From Humulus lupulus (taxonomy: Eukaryota > Streptophyta > Magnoliopsida > Rosales > Cannabaceae), in contig NC_084794.1 of the NCBI RefSeq assembly GCF_963169125.1, positions 155,320,858 to 155,384,857 of the forward strand: 64,000 bases of DNA. Reading direction: 5' to 3'. Made by a program: the position numbers and the translations under genes. Below are positions 1 to 9,628 of this stretch, in pieces. Below the pieces are notes generated by a model. The model did no database searches and was not told where the DNA came from. It was given only the letters and a program-made list of their open reading frames with translations. The number at the start of each line of letters is the position of its first letter. The stretch's first letter is position 1.

Positions 1-656
1 TGTTTGGGAAGATTTTCCATTTATTGGCTTATTGGTTTTTGATTTGTTTTCCACAACCTAAAGGGATTATAAATGGTATATAATCATTCTTAGGTTGTTG
101 GTTTTTTTATCATCTCTCTTGGTGTATTATTTTCCAAATATTTTCAAGTTTTAGAGAGACTTTTTATTATGTGAAGAACTTGAGTCCAGCAAGTTCTTAG
201 TGGTTTATTACAGTGTACTTCTGTATTGTTTTCTTTGTGTTAATAGTGCAGGTTGAACACACTTGGACATTGTTCATCAAGCTTCGGGAGAAGTCTTGTT
301 CGTGAGTCACTTTTCGGGAGGAAAAGTGCAAGTGTTATGATTTGAAGGGAGTTCAAGATCTTAGCACTTCAGAAATTTGATTAGGAGTTTAGATTACAAC
401 AGTTACGACAAATTCAAGAGGGAGTCTTTATTTGTATAAGTCAATTTGGTTTTGTAATCATTTAGATATTCTTCTGATAAATTTCATTCTTTGGGCATGG
501 CCTTGTGGACTAGTAGCAATTTGCAAAGATTGCTGATACCACGTATAATTTCGTGTGTTATTTACCTTATGTTCGTTTTTATCTTCTGGTGATAGTCTGT
601 TTAAACATTTCTGTAACAGTTTAGCAATTAGTTATTTAAATTGAATAATTAAGTTG
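1..656 (+). mobile_element. Probable Ty1/copia LTR 3' part, truncated by window edge
   Basis: No coding frame is present. The stretch has a TATA-like ATAAATGG near 70. It has phrasing typical of copia R/U5 regions, including CGGGAG motifs near 290-320 and a DNA segment ending ACCACGT...CGTGTGTT near 540-560. A possible LTR end (TTTAAACA) lies near 607. The left end lies outside the window, so neither TSD nor PBS can be tested. The family call is inference from sequence style only. Confidence 0.35.
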
Positions 657-679
657 GTAATCATAAAAATCGGAATTTC

Positions 680-1020
680 AGTATATATGCATCAACTATT
701 TTTAGTTTCTAATGTATCTTGCAATGTCCTTTGGTGAATTTGATGAAGAAAAATAGCTCAAATCACTTGATAAAAAATAAATTATCACAAAAATTTATAA
801 GATAAAAAAATATATATATATGTATGTCATTATTATTTTTAAATAAATATAATTTAATTATTTAAATTATCATAAAATATCTTTAAAATATCATATTTTA
901 ATTAATTTAAAAATATGCATTCCTTTGTTTAATTATATATATAAAATACAATAATATTAAAAAAGAAATTAATAATATAAATAAAATAAGAATAGAAAAA
1001 GTCATAGTGTAGACAATAGT
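680..1020. repeat. AT-rich segment duplicated at 28450-29040
   Basis: The part from about 690 to 925 is clearly similar to 28450-28577 plus 28948-29040, which lie on the far side of LTR C. Both share TTTTTAGTTTCTAATG, GGTGAATTTGATGAAGAAAAA and a later AT-rich tail. This copy lacks the 361-bp MITE found in the right copy and shows the unfilled target ATAAAAAAA at 802-810. The rest is A/T-rich DNA with no gene. Confidence 0.75.
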
Positions 1021-3034
1021 TGTAACGTTCCAAATTACCCAATAAGGCTTAGGGCCTTGATTAGGGGTCCAGGATGTCAATCTATGGAATTGTATGCTTA
1101 TATGAGATATATTCGTGTGTAATTATGTAATTATGTGAGTTATATGATAATATGACTAGAAATGCATGTGTTAGGAGTATTAAATATGCATATGGGTCCG
1201 CTTCTTATTAGAAGGGCAATTTTCATAATTTTGCTCGTTATGGGTATAATTGTATATATGTGCATATATGTGATATATGTGTGAGACCACATTATTATGT
1301 GGATTTATTTGGGTTACTCAGCACGAGACAATCCTAGGGAGCAAGTTAGCGGGAAAGTCACAACGGGACCTAATACCCAACTCGGGGTGAGTCAAGGGGT
1401 ATTTTGGGTATCTAGCACGTTATCAGGTTATCGGGTAACGAGAATGAATAATTGATGATATTTTTGGAGTTAGTGAGATTAGGTAGGAATACCAAGGATT
1501 TTGGCGATTTTGTCGTCGAGAACGTTTTTGGTACCCCAAGCCTCGGGATTATTGGCTGAAGCTTGGGAGATTGGAGGTTTAGCTCTAGAATTGGATTAGC
1601 TACAGCTAGGGGACTTAGATCACAGTTGAGGTAAAGTTTTAACCTCTGTTTCAATTAAATTATGTTTAAGATTTGATGTTCTTGAGCTTGTGGCTCAAGG
1701 TTATGAATTTGAATTTTGGGTGGAGGTTTAAGTGTGTTGAGTTGAGGTTTTGTTTTTGGGAAGATGTTAAATCTGCTATGGGGATTGAATTGAGATTCTA
1801 GGTTTTATTTGGGGTAATTTTGATTGGGTTTAGCTGAAGAAAAACCAGAGAATTATGGGTTCGTAGGGTCGGGTCGCGACCCTGTTCTTGGGGTGTCGCG
1901 ACCCTCTTGAACTCAGGGGCCAAGGAAGGGTTCTGACGCAAGGGCGCACCACGGCGCCTGTTAGGTTGTACTGCAGCGCGTATTCAGTGAAAAAGGAGGT
2001 TGGGGCCTCTGACTTGGGTGGGTCACGGCATAGGTGCCTGGGGCCGCGATGCTTAAGAAGTTTTGAGCCCCAAGAGGGTTTTTGAGTGTGGGAACTCAAC
2101 CCTAAGGGCTCGGGATTGATCCTACTACCCGGTTTAGTATAATTCAACGTCTTGGAGACTAGGACTCGATCTGGAAGCCTTTAATTGCTCGTTATTGACG
2201 GTATTGTATATTATGATTGTGACTAGGTTATCACTAGGGGCTCGGAATCAGGATCATGCTCGAGGGTCGTTCTTATTTTTACGCTATACTCAGACCTGAG
2301 ATAAGAAAACTGCACCCAATCTGCATTCAGGGCTCAACCCGATTATAGTACAGAATTAATATTATGTGAGAATTTTTTATTAAACATATGGAATGTGTTC
2401 TATTTATCTATGTTATGTAATGTTGTTGATCTGTATATCTAATTGGGGAAGTTTAGCTTATAAGCTAAAGATTTATATATGTTATCTGATGAAGGGCTTG
2501 GCTTAATAGTCAATGGTATAACAGGTTCTATGAACTTGACTTATTAGTCGAAGACCACAGACTATACTTATTAGTCGAAGACCACAGACTCGACTTATCA
2601 GTCGAAGACCATAGACTAGACTTATTAGTTGAAGACTACAGACTCGACTTATCAGTCAAAGGTTAAAGGACACGACTTATCAGTCGAAGACTACAGACGC
2701 AACTTATCAGTTGAAGGTTAAAGGACTCGACTTATCAGTCGAAGATCACAGACGCGACTTATCAGTCGAAGGATACGAACGCGACTTATCAGTCAAAGAA
2801 CAAGGACTTCACTTATTAGTAGAAGGTAAATAACTCGACTTATCAGTCGAGAGTTAAAGGACTTGGCTTACCAGTCGAACTCTAAAAGACTCGGCTTATC
2901 AGTCAAAGGCTGATGGACTCGGCATATAATTCGAGGGTATAAAGGCTCGACTCAGGAGTCCAGCGCAACAGTAACGTGCCAAATGTTAGCCGAAAAGGTT
3001 AAGCCAACCCAGAAGCGAGATATACACTTGAACG
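1021..3034 (+). mobile_element. Tekay-type gypsy LTR C, left part
   Basis: It begins TGTAACGTTCC and continues with AATAAGGCTTAGGGCCTTGATTAG, the same opening as the paired LTRs at 47420 and 54442. Internal landmarks are shared with those LTRs, such as the GTCGCGACCC region near 1870-1910. A 27-28 bp minisatellite fills 2495-2962. The LTR is interrupted at 3034 by the copia element and resumes at 27829. The left flank ATAGT (1016-1020) matches GTAGT after 28444 at four of five bases. No internal coding sequence adjoins it, so it is probably a solo LTR. Confidence 0.8.
2495..2962 (+). repeat. 27-28 bp minisatellite inside LTR C
   Basis: About 16 imperfect units share a core ACTCGACTTATCAGTCGAAG followed by variable filler such as ACCACAG or GTTAAAGG. 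Each unit contains a short dyad (GACT-tatc-AGTC). The corresponding part of the LTRs at 47420 and 54442 has only two or three units of a different repeat, near 48770-48850 and 55805-55880. The array is therefore an expansion specific to this copy or subfamily. Confidence 0.9.
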
Positions 3035-4781
3035 TGTTGGTAAGACTTATACATGATCTTATTTATTTTCATGTAGATCTTATATTAAACAAATTAATAT
3101 GAGAAAACTTAGAACATGTTTCTAAAATTGAATTCATACAGAGATAATGATAAGAACACTTACATTATTGTGCAGCAGAATGATTGAGTCATTCTTTCAG
3201 TTTCTCTAACCCTTGAATCATTTCTGTCCCAGGGTATCAACAAGAAACTGAACCGATATTCAATTTTCTTCACAACCTTCCAAAGTATCCTTAGAATCAC
3301 CTAGACTAGAGTGGGCAATTCTCAACACATGAGATAAATACAGAGAAGAAGATAAAAGAATATTGAGGCTTAGAAAAGGACTTATGATGTAGAGAGAATC
3401 TAAAACCTAGAGCATCAAGAATAGATCTTTTGATTTTCTATCAAATAGTCTTTCTATCTTCTAAAACATCTCTATTTTTTCAACTCTCACTTAGCATTCC
3501 TTTTATAGGCTCAATTAAGTCATTTATTTAATTAAAAAATTAATAAAATAATATTCAATAATCAAACCTAAGTCCAAATTATCATGGGCTTTAGACCCGT
3601 GAAATTTTCTATTTAATTATAAGCTCATTGGACTTAAAATCAATGCCTGTATTATTTTTTATTGATTTAATTAATTAAATCATTATTTAAATCTTTTATC
3701 AAATTAATTATTTATAATTTGAACATTCATTTAAACTTATTTATTAATTTAGATACCAATTTATCTTAATTAATAAATCTGTCCTAATTTTTCTTTTCTT
3801 TTCCATATACATAACTCTATGAAACTATCCAAAATTGACCTGGTCAACTTTGATAATTCTAATTGATAATTAAATCAATTAATTGAGACTATCTAGATGA
3901 TTTTATCCAAGGTACAGTGGAGACCATGGGCCTATGAAATCAAGTTCCAATAAGTTATCATAAATTTAACAAATAAATTTACTAACTTATTAATTCTCCG
4001 TGACTCCACTAAAGACTCGGAATTGCACTCTAGAATTCATAGAACGATCTATAAGAAATATGGATACGTTATTAATTATCCATTGTTACAACCATAATTA
4101 TCACTCAATCCTCTATAAACAATCTACAATGAGATGGGACTAAAATACTGTCTTCCCCTCATTGTATTTTATCCTTAAAACACTTAGTTCCTTGCAAATG
4201 ATATTTCAGAAAACTAATATTAATTACTAAAATGAGATCTCTATCATTTAGCACCTTGAACCAAACTAAAAGGAAACCATCGTTATACTACCGAGTTCCC
4301 AAGATGTAAGTATGGGCTAGTCCGTAGCGTAAGCTGGTAACGAACAAGTCAAAGAACTCAAATAATACAATCAGTTAGAATACTAACCACTCAAAATTGA
4401 GAATGAATTGACCTATGATCAACTATATGATATGACTACAATAGATAATATCGGTATGTTTACTTATCGTATCTACTGTAAATATCGGTCCAGTCCAATG
4501 TAACAAATACATCCGATCTTATCTACTTTGCTAATGTTTTGGAAAGAACATAACACCAAAATGTGTAAGTAGATCATATCGTAGATTGTCAAGTCAATGT
4601 AATTCCTGTGCACTAACTAATCTTAGGACTAACTTATGTTGAACATATAATCATATTTATATTCCACTATGATTACGTCACTATAAATATGATTAGCTCT
4701 ATGGTCGGGATTTAATAAAAGTTTATATTAAGCAAATAATCATGAAAATAAAACATGTGGGCAAAGTGATTGACCAAGTCA
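3035..4781 (-). mobile_element. Copia element 1, 3' LTR (right end truncated)
   Basis: It is similar along its whole length to the complete LTR at 25934-27828, starting TGTTGGTAAGAC and running to ACCAAGTCA. The last roughly 50-80 bp of the other copy, ending CCCCAACA, are missing here. The sequence changes abruptly at 4782 into LTR B. In minus orientation this is the 3' LTR of the element whose coding part lies at 21543-24960. The flank GAACG (3030-3034) pairs with TAACG (27829-27833), four of five bases matching. Confidence 0.8.
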
Positions 4782-5679
4782 CTGTCTTTGGCTCACTTAG
4801 GTCGAGCCCAATGTTCAATCCACTAACTCTGGCTTGCTTAGGCCAAGCTCAGCGATTATTTAATTAACCTCAGCTGCCAATGCCCGAGCCGCATCCTTAT
4901 GCGCCAATATTAATTCTGACACTCTTAAGTCGTTTATTTCATACTCACATGGCATAATACCACCATACAATATTGCATAAAAATATAGGGAACTCTTAGT
5001 CCCAACTTATCCACATAAAAGGGTGCAATTTTCTTACCTTTAAATTCCGAGCGGAGAATGCGAAATGGTTCCAGCACGATCCTTAGCTCTGAGCCTTGGC
5101 GATAAACCTAGTCACAATTCATAAATGGTTCCTTGATGAGTTTAAATTCCAAAAAGACAATCACAGGACCAAACTCACACTCTCAGGACCTCTAATTCCA
5201 CCAAACGAAGTGGTGAAACTGTCCCTCCGAGCCCCCAAGAAAAACCCTAGAAAGTACCTAAAAACCAAGTTCTAGAGGCAAGGTAGCGCTACAGCGCTAC
5301 CTATAGGGTGCTACAGCGCTACCAACAGAAACCAAAGCCCCCCCAGAAATGCAGCCTAGCGTTGTAGCGCTCCCAACCTAGTGCTACAGCATTAGCACCA
5401 GAAATGGAAATTTCTAGGTTTCTCCCTTCGAACTTTCCCGAGCCAAAACTCCAAAAACTCACTCCAATCATCATTCAAACTTAAAATTAGCCTTAGAACT
5501 ACACTCTACTCACCACAGGCAACAAAACCCAACCAAGTTTTTCCCAAAAACTCCAATCAATCCCCAAAACCCATATTCAAACTCTCAAACCCAAACACCA
5601 CAAAGACAAAAATTCCAGAGGTTAAAGCTCATATTCAACCTAAACTACTTATCTTAAACACTAAAAACCTCAGCAATAA
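4782..5679 (-). mobile_element. Tekay-type gypsy LTR B, segment 1 (left-truncated)
   Basis: It is similar to the middle of LTR A (compare AAGCTCAGCG...TGCCCGAGCCGC with 6297-6345, and GGTGCAATTTTCTTACCTTT with 6470-6487). The part expected to the left, equal to LTR A 5680-6240, is absent. The segment starts directly at the truncated copia LTR, which indicates a deletion. It is interrupted at 5679 by LTR A. Confidence 0.75.
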
Positions 5680-8082
5680 TGTAACGCCCTGGATAGCCAA
5701 GACCGTTACACTGTGTGTTTGTAAAAGTGCAAGACTTGCTAAAGAAGTCATTTAATTAAAAATGTGTTACTGATACTATAATGGAACTAGGGTTAAAACA
5801 TTTTGGTCTTAAAAGTCACATTTCTTATAAAGAAACATTTCCAGTTTACACGGGATCCCAAAAATATTAAGATTAAAACCATTTACAAAAGATTCAAGAA
5901 TTAAATACAGTATTAGTCATATTAAGGCAAAACAAACAATTAGGTAATCCCTATCCTGATCCACTCCTCGGCCATGGTGAGTGAACAGCTGGCTATGTAC
6001 ATTCAGCCCCACAGCTCTCCATCTCAGGACGGGTCTAACTTGCCTTTGCCCTTATTTGCACCACGTAGCACCCGTGAGCCAAGGCCCAACAAGAAAACAC
6101 AATAACAGAGCGTAAGCAATCAACAGACAATTCAATATCACATATTCCATAAACATGTTCTCAACCATTTAAACACTCAGAATAACCAAGTATTCATCAT
6201 ACCAAACATATCATACATCAATTCACAAATGATAACTAGGTTTAGCGCCCTCATGCCGCACCCTCCGTTATCCCACTGACTCCGTCCCGCTTAAACCAAG
6301 CTCAGTGAATATTAAGCTGTTCTCGGCTACCAGTGCCCAAGCCGCGCCCTGTGCGCAAATATTGTGTACGGCACCCTTAGGCCGCTATCACATGTCCCAT
6401 GGCATGATACCATCATTGACATTATACAGATACCGGGAGCACTTAGTCCCATCACAAACATATAACCGGGTGCAGTTTTCTTACCTTTGGATTTGCAAGC
6501 TTTGTTCACTGTGATCCTTAAGCACGATCCTTCCCGAGCCCTAGCGCGAACCTAGCCACAATCATAGACCAAAGTTATCACCAACCCTTAAGTCCATAAC
6601 CTAGCCTCGGGACCAATCTCGAGCCCTTGGGAAGTCCTAATTCCACCAAACAGGGTGGTGGAATCGAACCCCGAACCCATGGCCAAAAACCCTTGAAAAT
6701 AACCCTAAAATCTCTTTCTGAACGCAGGGTAGCGCTACAGCGCTCATTGGAGGGCACTACATCGCTACAAATAGAACCAAAATGCCCTCAGAAAGCTCGA
6801 CCTAGCGCTACAGTGCCCAAAGGCTAGCGCTGTAACGCTAGTCACAGACTTCCAACACCACATTTCCCTTCCTGCGATTTCCCCGAGCCAAACTTAACCA
6901 AAACTTCTCCAAAACTTCACCAAACTCAAAATCAAGCTCACTAACATGTCTAACTCATCCCAAGCATCATAACCACATAAAATCTAACCACATGCACCTC
7001 TAATCCAAAAATTAACCATAGTCACTCCTAGACTTCAGAATTCAGCAAAACACAGTCAAAACTTCAAAGTTTAAAGTTCAGAATTTATACCTTTGATGGA
7101 AATTCAATTTCAAGTTAACTTCTTGACCTCCTTAGCTTGTTCTTCCCCAATTCCTTGGCTTGAATTCCCCTAAAGTTCCCATCACTCAGCTTAGACACCA
7201 TAGTTTAAACTAACCAAACCAGAAACTGAAAACTCTAAAGGCTTACCTCAAATATTGATGTGTTCTTGCTAATCCCTTGCCAACCTTTCAATTTTAGCTC
7301 AATAATCCTGTTGCTCAGCATAACCTAGCTCCCTTCTGAGTTTTTCTCCAAGAAAATTGAAGAGAAAGGGTGAGAAAATCACCAACCGACCCTAAGAAAA
7401 CTGCTCTGTTTTCCTTCCTTTTCTTTTTCTTTCTTTTCCTTCTTCCCTTAGCCTTCTACCTTTTTCTACAATTCCCACTAAGTATAAAGCCTCAGCATAC
7501 TTATCTCTTGCAAGACAAATGACCATAATGCCCTCCCTTTTAATTTTAAACCTTTAAGTGTATCTAGGGCGTTTTGGTCATTTCACCCCAATTCCCGCTA
7601 ATTCCTCAAATGTCTCTAATATTTTCCGCTTAATTTCCAGTACCTAATTAATCACCAATTATGTTCCTCATTATCAAATAATTGCCAATATATTACCTAC
7701 ATTCCCAGAAATACCCCCTGGCTTGCCCCGAGCCGGGTATAAATCTCCACCGTGACTTTTCCGCTAACTCGCTCACAAGGATCGTCTTGAATCACCGATT
7801 ATAAATATATCCACATAATAATGTGGTCTCAACAATTATCACATATATACACAGTTATGCCCGCAACGAACAAAATTATGATTATGCCCTTCTAACCTAA
7901 TCAGGGCCTACATGCATACTAATACACATAGTCATGCATCTCAAATATACAGATAACCATATAATCATGCTTTTCACATATTCATGCATTTTACTCATTT
8001 AAATCAAACATTATTCCCATTATGCCCTCCAGGCACACTAATCAAGGCACTTAAGCCTTATTAGCGAATTTGGGTCGTTACA
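5680..8082 (-). mobile_element. Solo Tekay-type LTR A nested in LTR B
   Basis: It runs from TGTAACGCCC to GGGTCGTTACA, the reverse complement of the termini of the LTRs at 47420 and 54442, and spans 2403 bp. It is flanked by a perfect 5-bp TSD, AATAA (5675-5679 and 8083-8087). There is no internal domain, PBS or second LTR, so it is a solo LTR left by LTR-LTR recombination. Repeated AGCGCTACAGCGCT dyads occur at 6730-6840 and also in LTR B at 5285-5400. Confidence 0.92.
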
Positions 8083-8795
8083 AATAATTCACTACTTGAA
8101 TTCTCATAACTCTACTCAACAACCCAGTAAAAATACAGAGATCAAAACACCTCTAATTGGAGCCTAATTCCCAGCTAAGTTTTCTGGTTTCTTAGCTTCA
8201 ACTCTTCAAGCCTTCCCTTAAATTTTTCCCAGAAACCTCCCTTCAATTTTGCTCTCAAAATCACAGTTAAATGCCTAAGTTCCATTGCCCTTTTTCCCTT
8301 ACTTCAAAACACCAAGGAGAGCGAGAGGAAAGGAAGAAATCGATAAAGAGAAAGGAAATGAGCAGGAGGTTGTAATTCCTTATGTTTTATCCCTCAGTAA
8401 TTCTAAGTATATCCTTTAGTACCTAGGTGAAAGACCATTTTGCCCTCCCTCACAAGACTTAGTTCCTTAATTGCTTTAAGGGTAAATTGGTCATTTTACT
8501 CCCGGTTCCCGCTAATGCCTCAAGTATTCATAATATTTATCATTTAATCCCATCATCCAGTTATTTACCAGTTATTTATCCAACACTTAATAATTCTCAA
8601 CAAATTCCCTAAATTCCCAAAAATACCCCCAGGCTCCCCCGAGCCGGGTATTAATCTCCACCGTGACTATTTCGCCAATCCGCTCACTAGTACCGTCTCG
8701 CGCCATATGCTACAAATATATCCACATAATAATGTGGTCTCAGCAATTTATCACACATAACTACATTTATGTCCTCAATGGGCCAAAATTACAAA
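8083..8795 (-). mobile_element. LTR B, segment 2
   Basis: It continues LTR B across the LTR A insertion: the host sequence reads through one AATAA copy. It is similar to the right part of LTR A (GGTCATTT...CCCGCTAAT, CCGAGCCGGGTAT, ATCCACATAATAATGTGGTCTC). It ends at ACAAA (8791-8795), the target duplicated by the Tat element. Confidence 0.85.
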
Positions 8796-9573
8796 TGTAC
8801 GCCCTGGATTTCCCACGGGCTGTTTAGCAAGACGATCCTCGGACTAAACATGATTTAGCCCGAGGCTCCCACAGGCCAGAGGCTTTATCTTCAGGACGGG
8901 CCCTTTCTAGCTCGAGGGGATGGAGTTTCCTGCTCCCTCTTGTTGTTCCAGGAGCTGGGAACAACATCCGGCGACCACTGACGGATCAGCTCGGGTTATG
9001 GATTGCTCCGGTAGCGAGCTTCTCAGGAAGCTCTGACCCTATGGGAAGTCAACACGCAAGATAAACGTGCATAATCCTGCCATCACGTGTCCGATATCCC
9101 CCTGACTTCTCGGACACGCCGCAGGAACGTGCGTATTCAGACACCCACGGACGGGTTGGGCCGTGCGGCCCATTATCTCCTTCCATACTGATTAGACCAC
9201 ACTTGTGTGTCAGGTTTAGGAAGTAATCATGAATATCACAGACTTGATATGACAAATGGTAAGGTCACGGGATGACCTCCCTACCAATTTCCAGGTGCCT
9301 TCTCCTATAAATATGGAGACCCTGGGAATTGATAGGGGTTGGAAAAAATAGTCTTGTAAGAACTATATATTTAGTAAACCAATTACCCAGAAAAGATCAA
9401 TAATATTGACTAGTGGAGTAGAAGGATTTTTAACCTTCGAACCACTTAAAAACGTGTTTAAGGTCACCTAGTTCTTTTCACAAAGATTTCATATCTGCGG
9501 CGGTTCTACTTTTAAGTACTAATCTCTTTCTCTTCTTCTCTTAATTACCTGTTGCCGAAGAACCGCGTCAACA
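8796..9573 (+). repeat. 5' LTR of Tat element 1
   Basis: It starts TGTACGCCCTGG, ends CGCGTCAACA and is 778 bp long. It contains a TATA box TATAAATA at 9306-9313, the likely gag-pol promoter. A short frame within it (9049-9255, minus) recurs in the other LTR and is not considered a gene. Confidence 0.95.
9306..9313 (+). promoter_or_regulatory. TATA box of 5' LTR
   Basis: TATAAATA lies in the context CTCC-TATAAATA-TGGAG, about 260 bp before the LTR end and 316 bp before the gag ATG. The same box is at 21071-21078 in the 3' LTR. Confidence 0.8.
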
Positions 9574-9595
9574 GTTTGGTGCTTTCATTGAGAGC
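9574..9595 (+). other. Primer-binding region of Tat element 1
   Basis: Directly after the LTR end comes G-TT-TGGTGCTTTCATTGAGAG. A TGG start is expected for pairing with a tRNA 3' CCA end. The tRNA is not assigned, since the match is not one I can confirm by eye. Confidence 0.55.
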
Positions 9596-9628
9596 AAGTC
9601 CAATCAGTACTACCACAAACATACAACT

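Noticed and set aside
1830..2147. Overlapping frames on both strands in LTR C
   Set aside because: GC-rich LTR segment with no conserved protein; equivalent LTRs have different frames there.
2495..2962. Possible CRISPR-like direct repeats
   Set aside because: Units are contiguous minisatellite with degenerate filler, no conserved spacer length, and lie inside a plant LTR.
9049..9255. 68-codon minus frame, identical at 20814-21020
   Set aside because: It lies wholly inside the paired Tat LTRs and is duplicated only because the LTRs are; no family is recognised.
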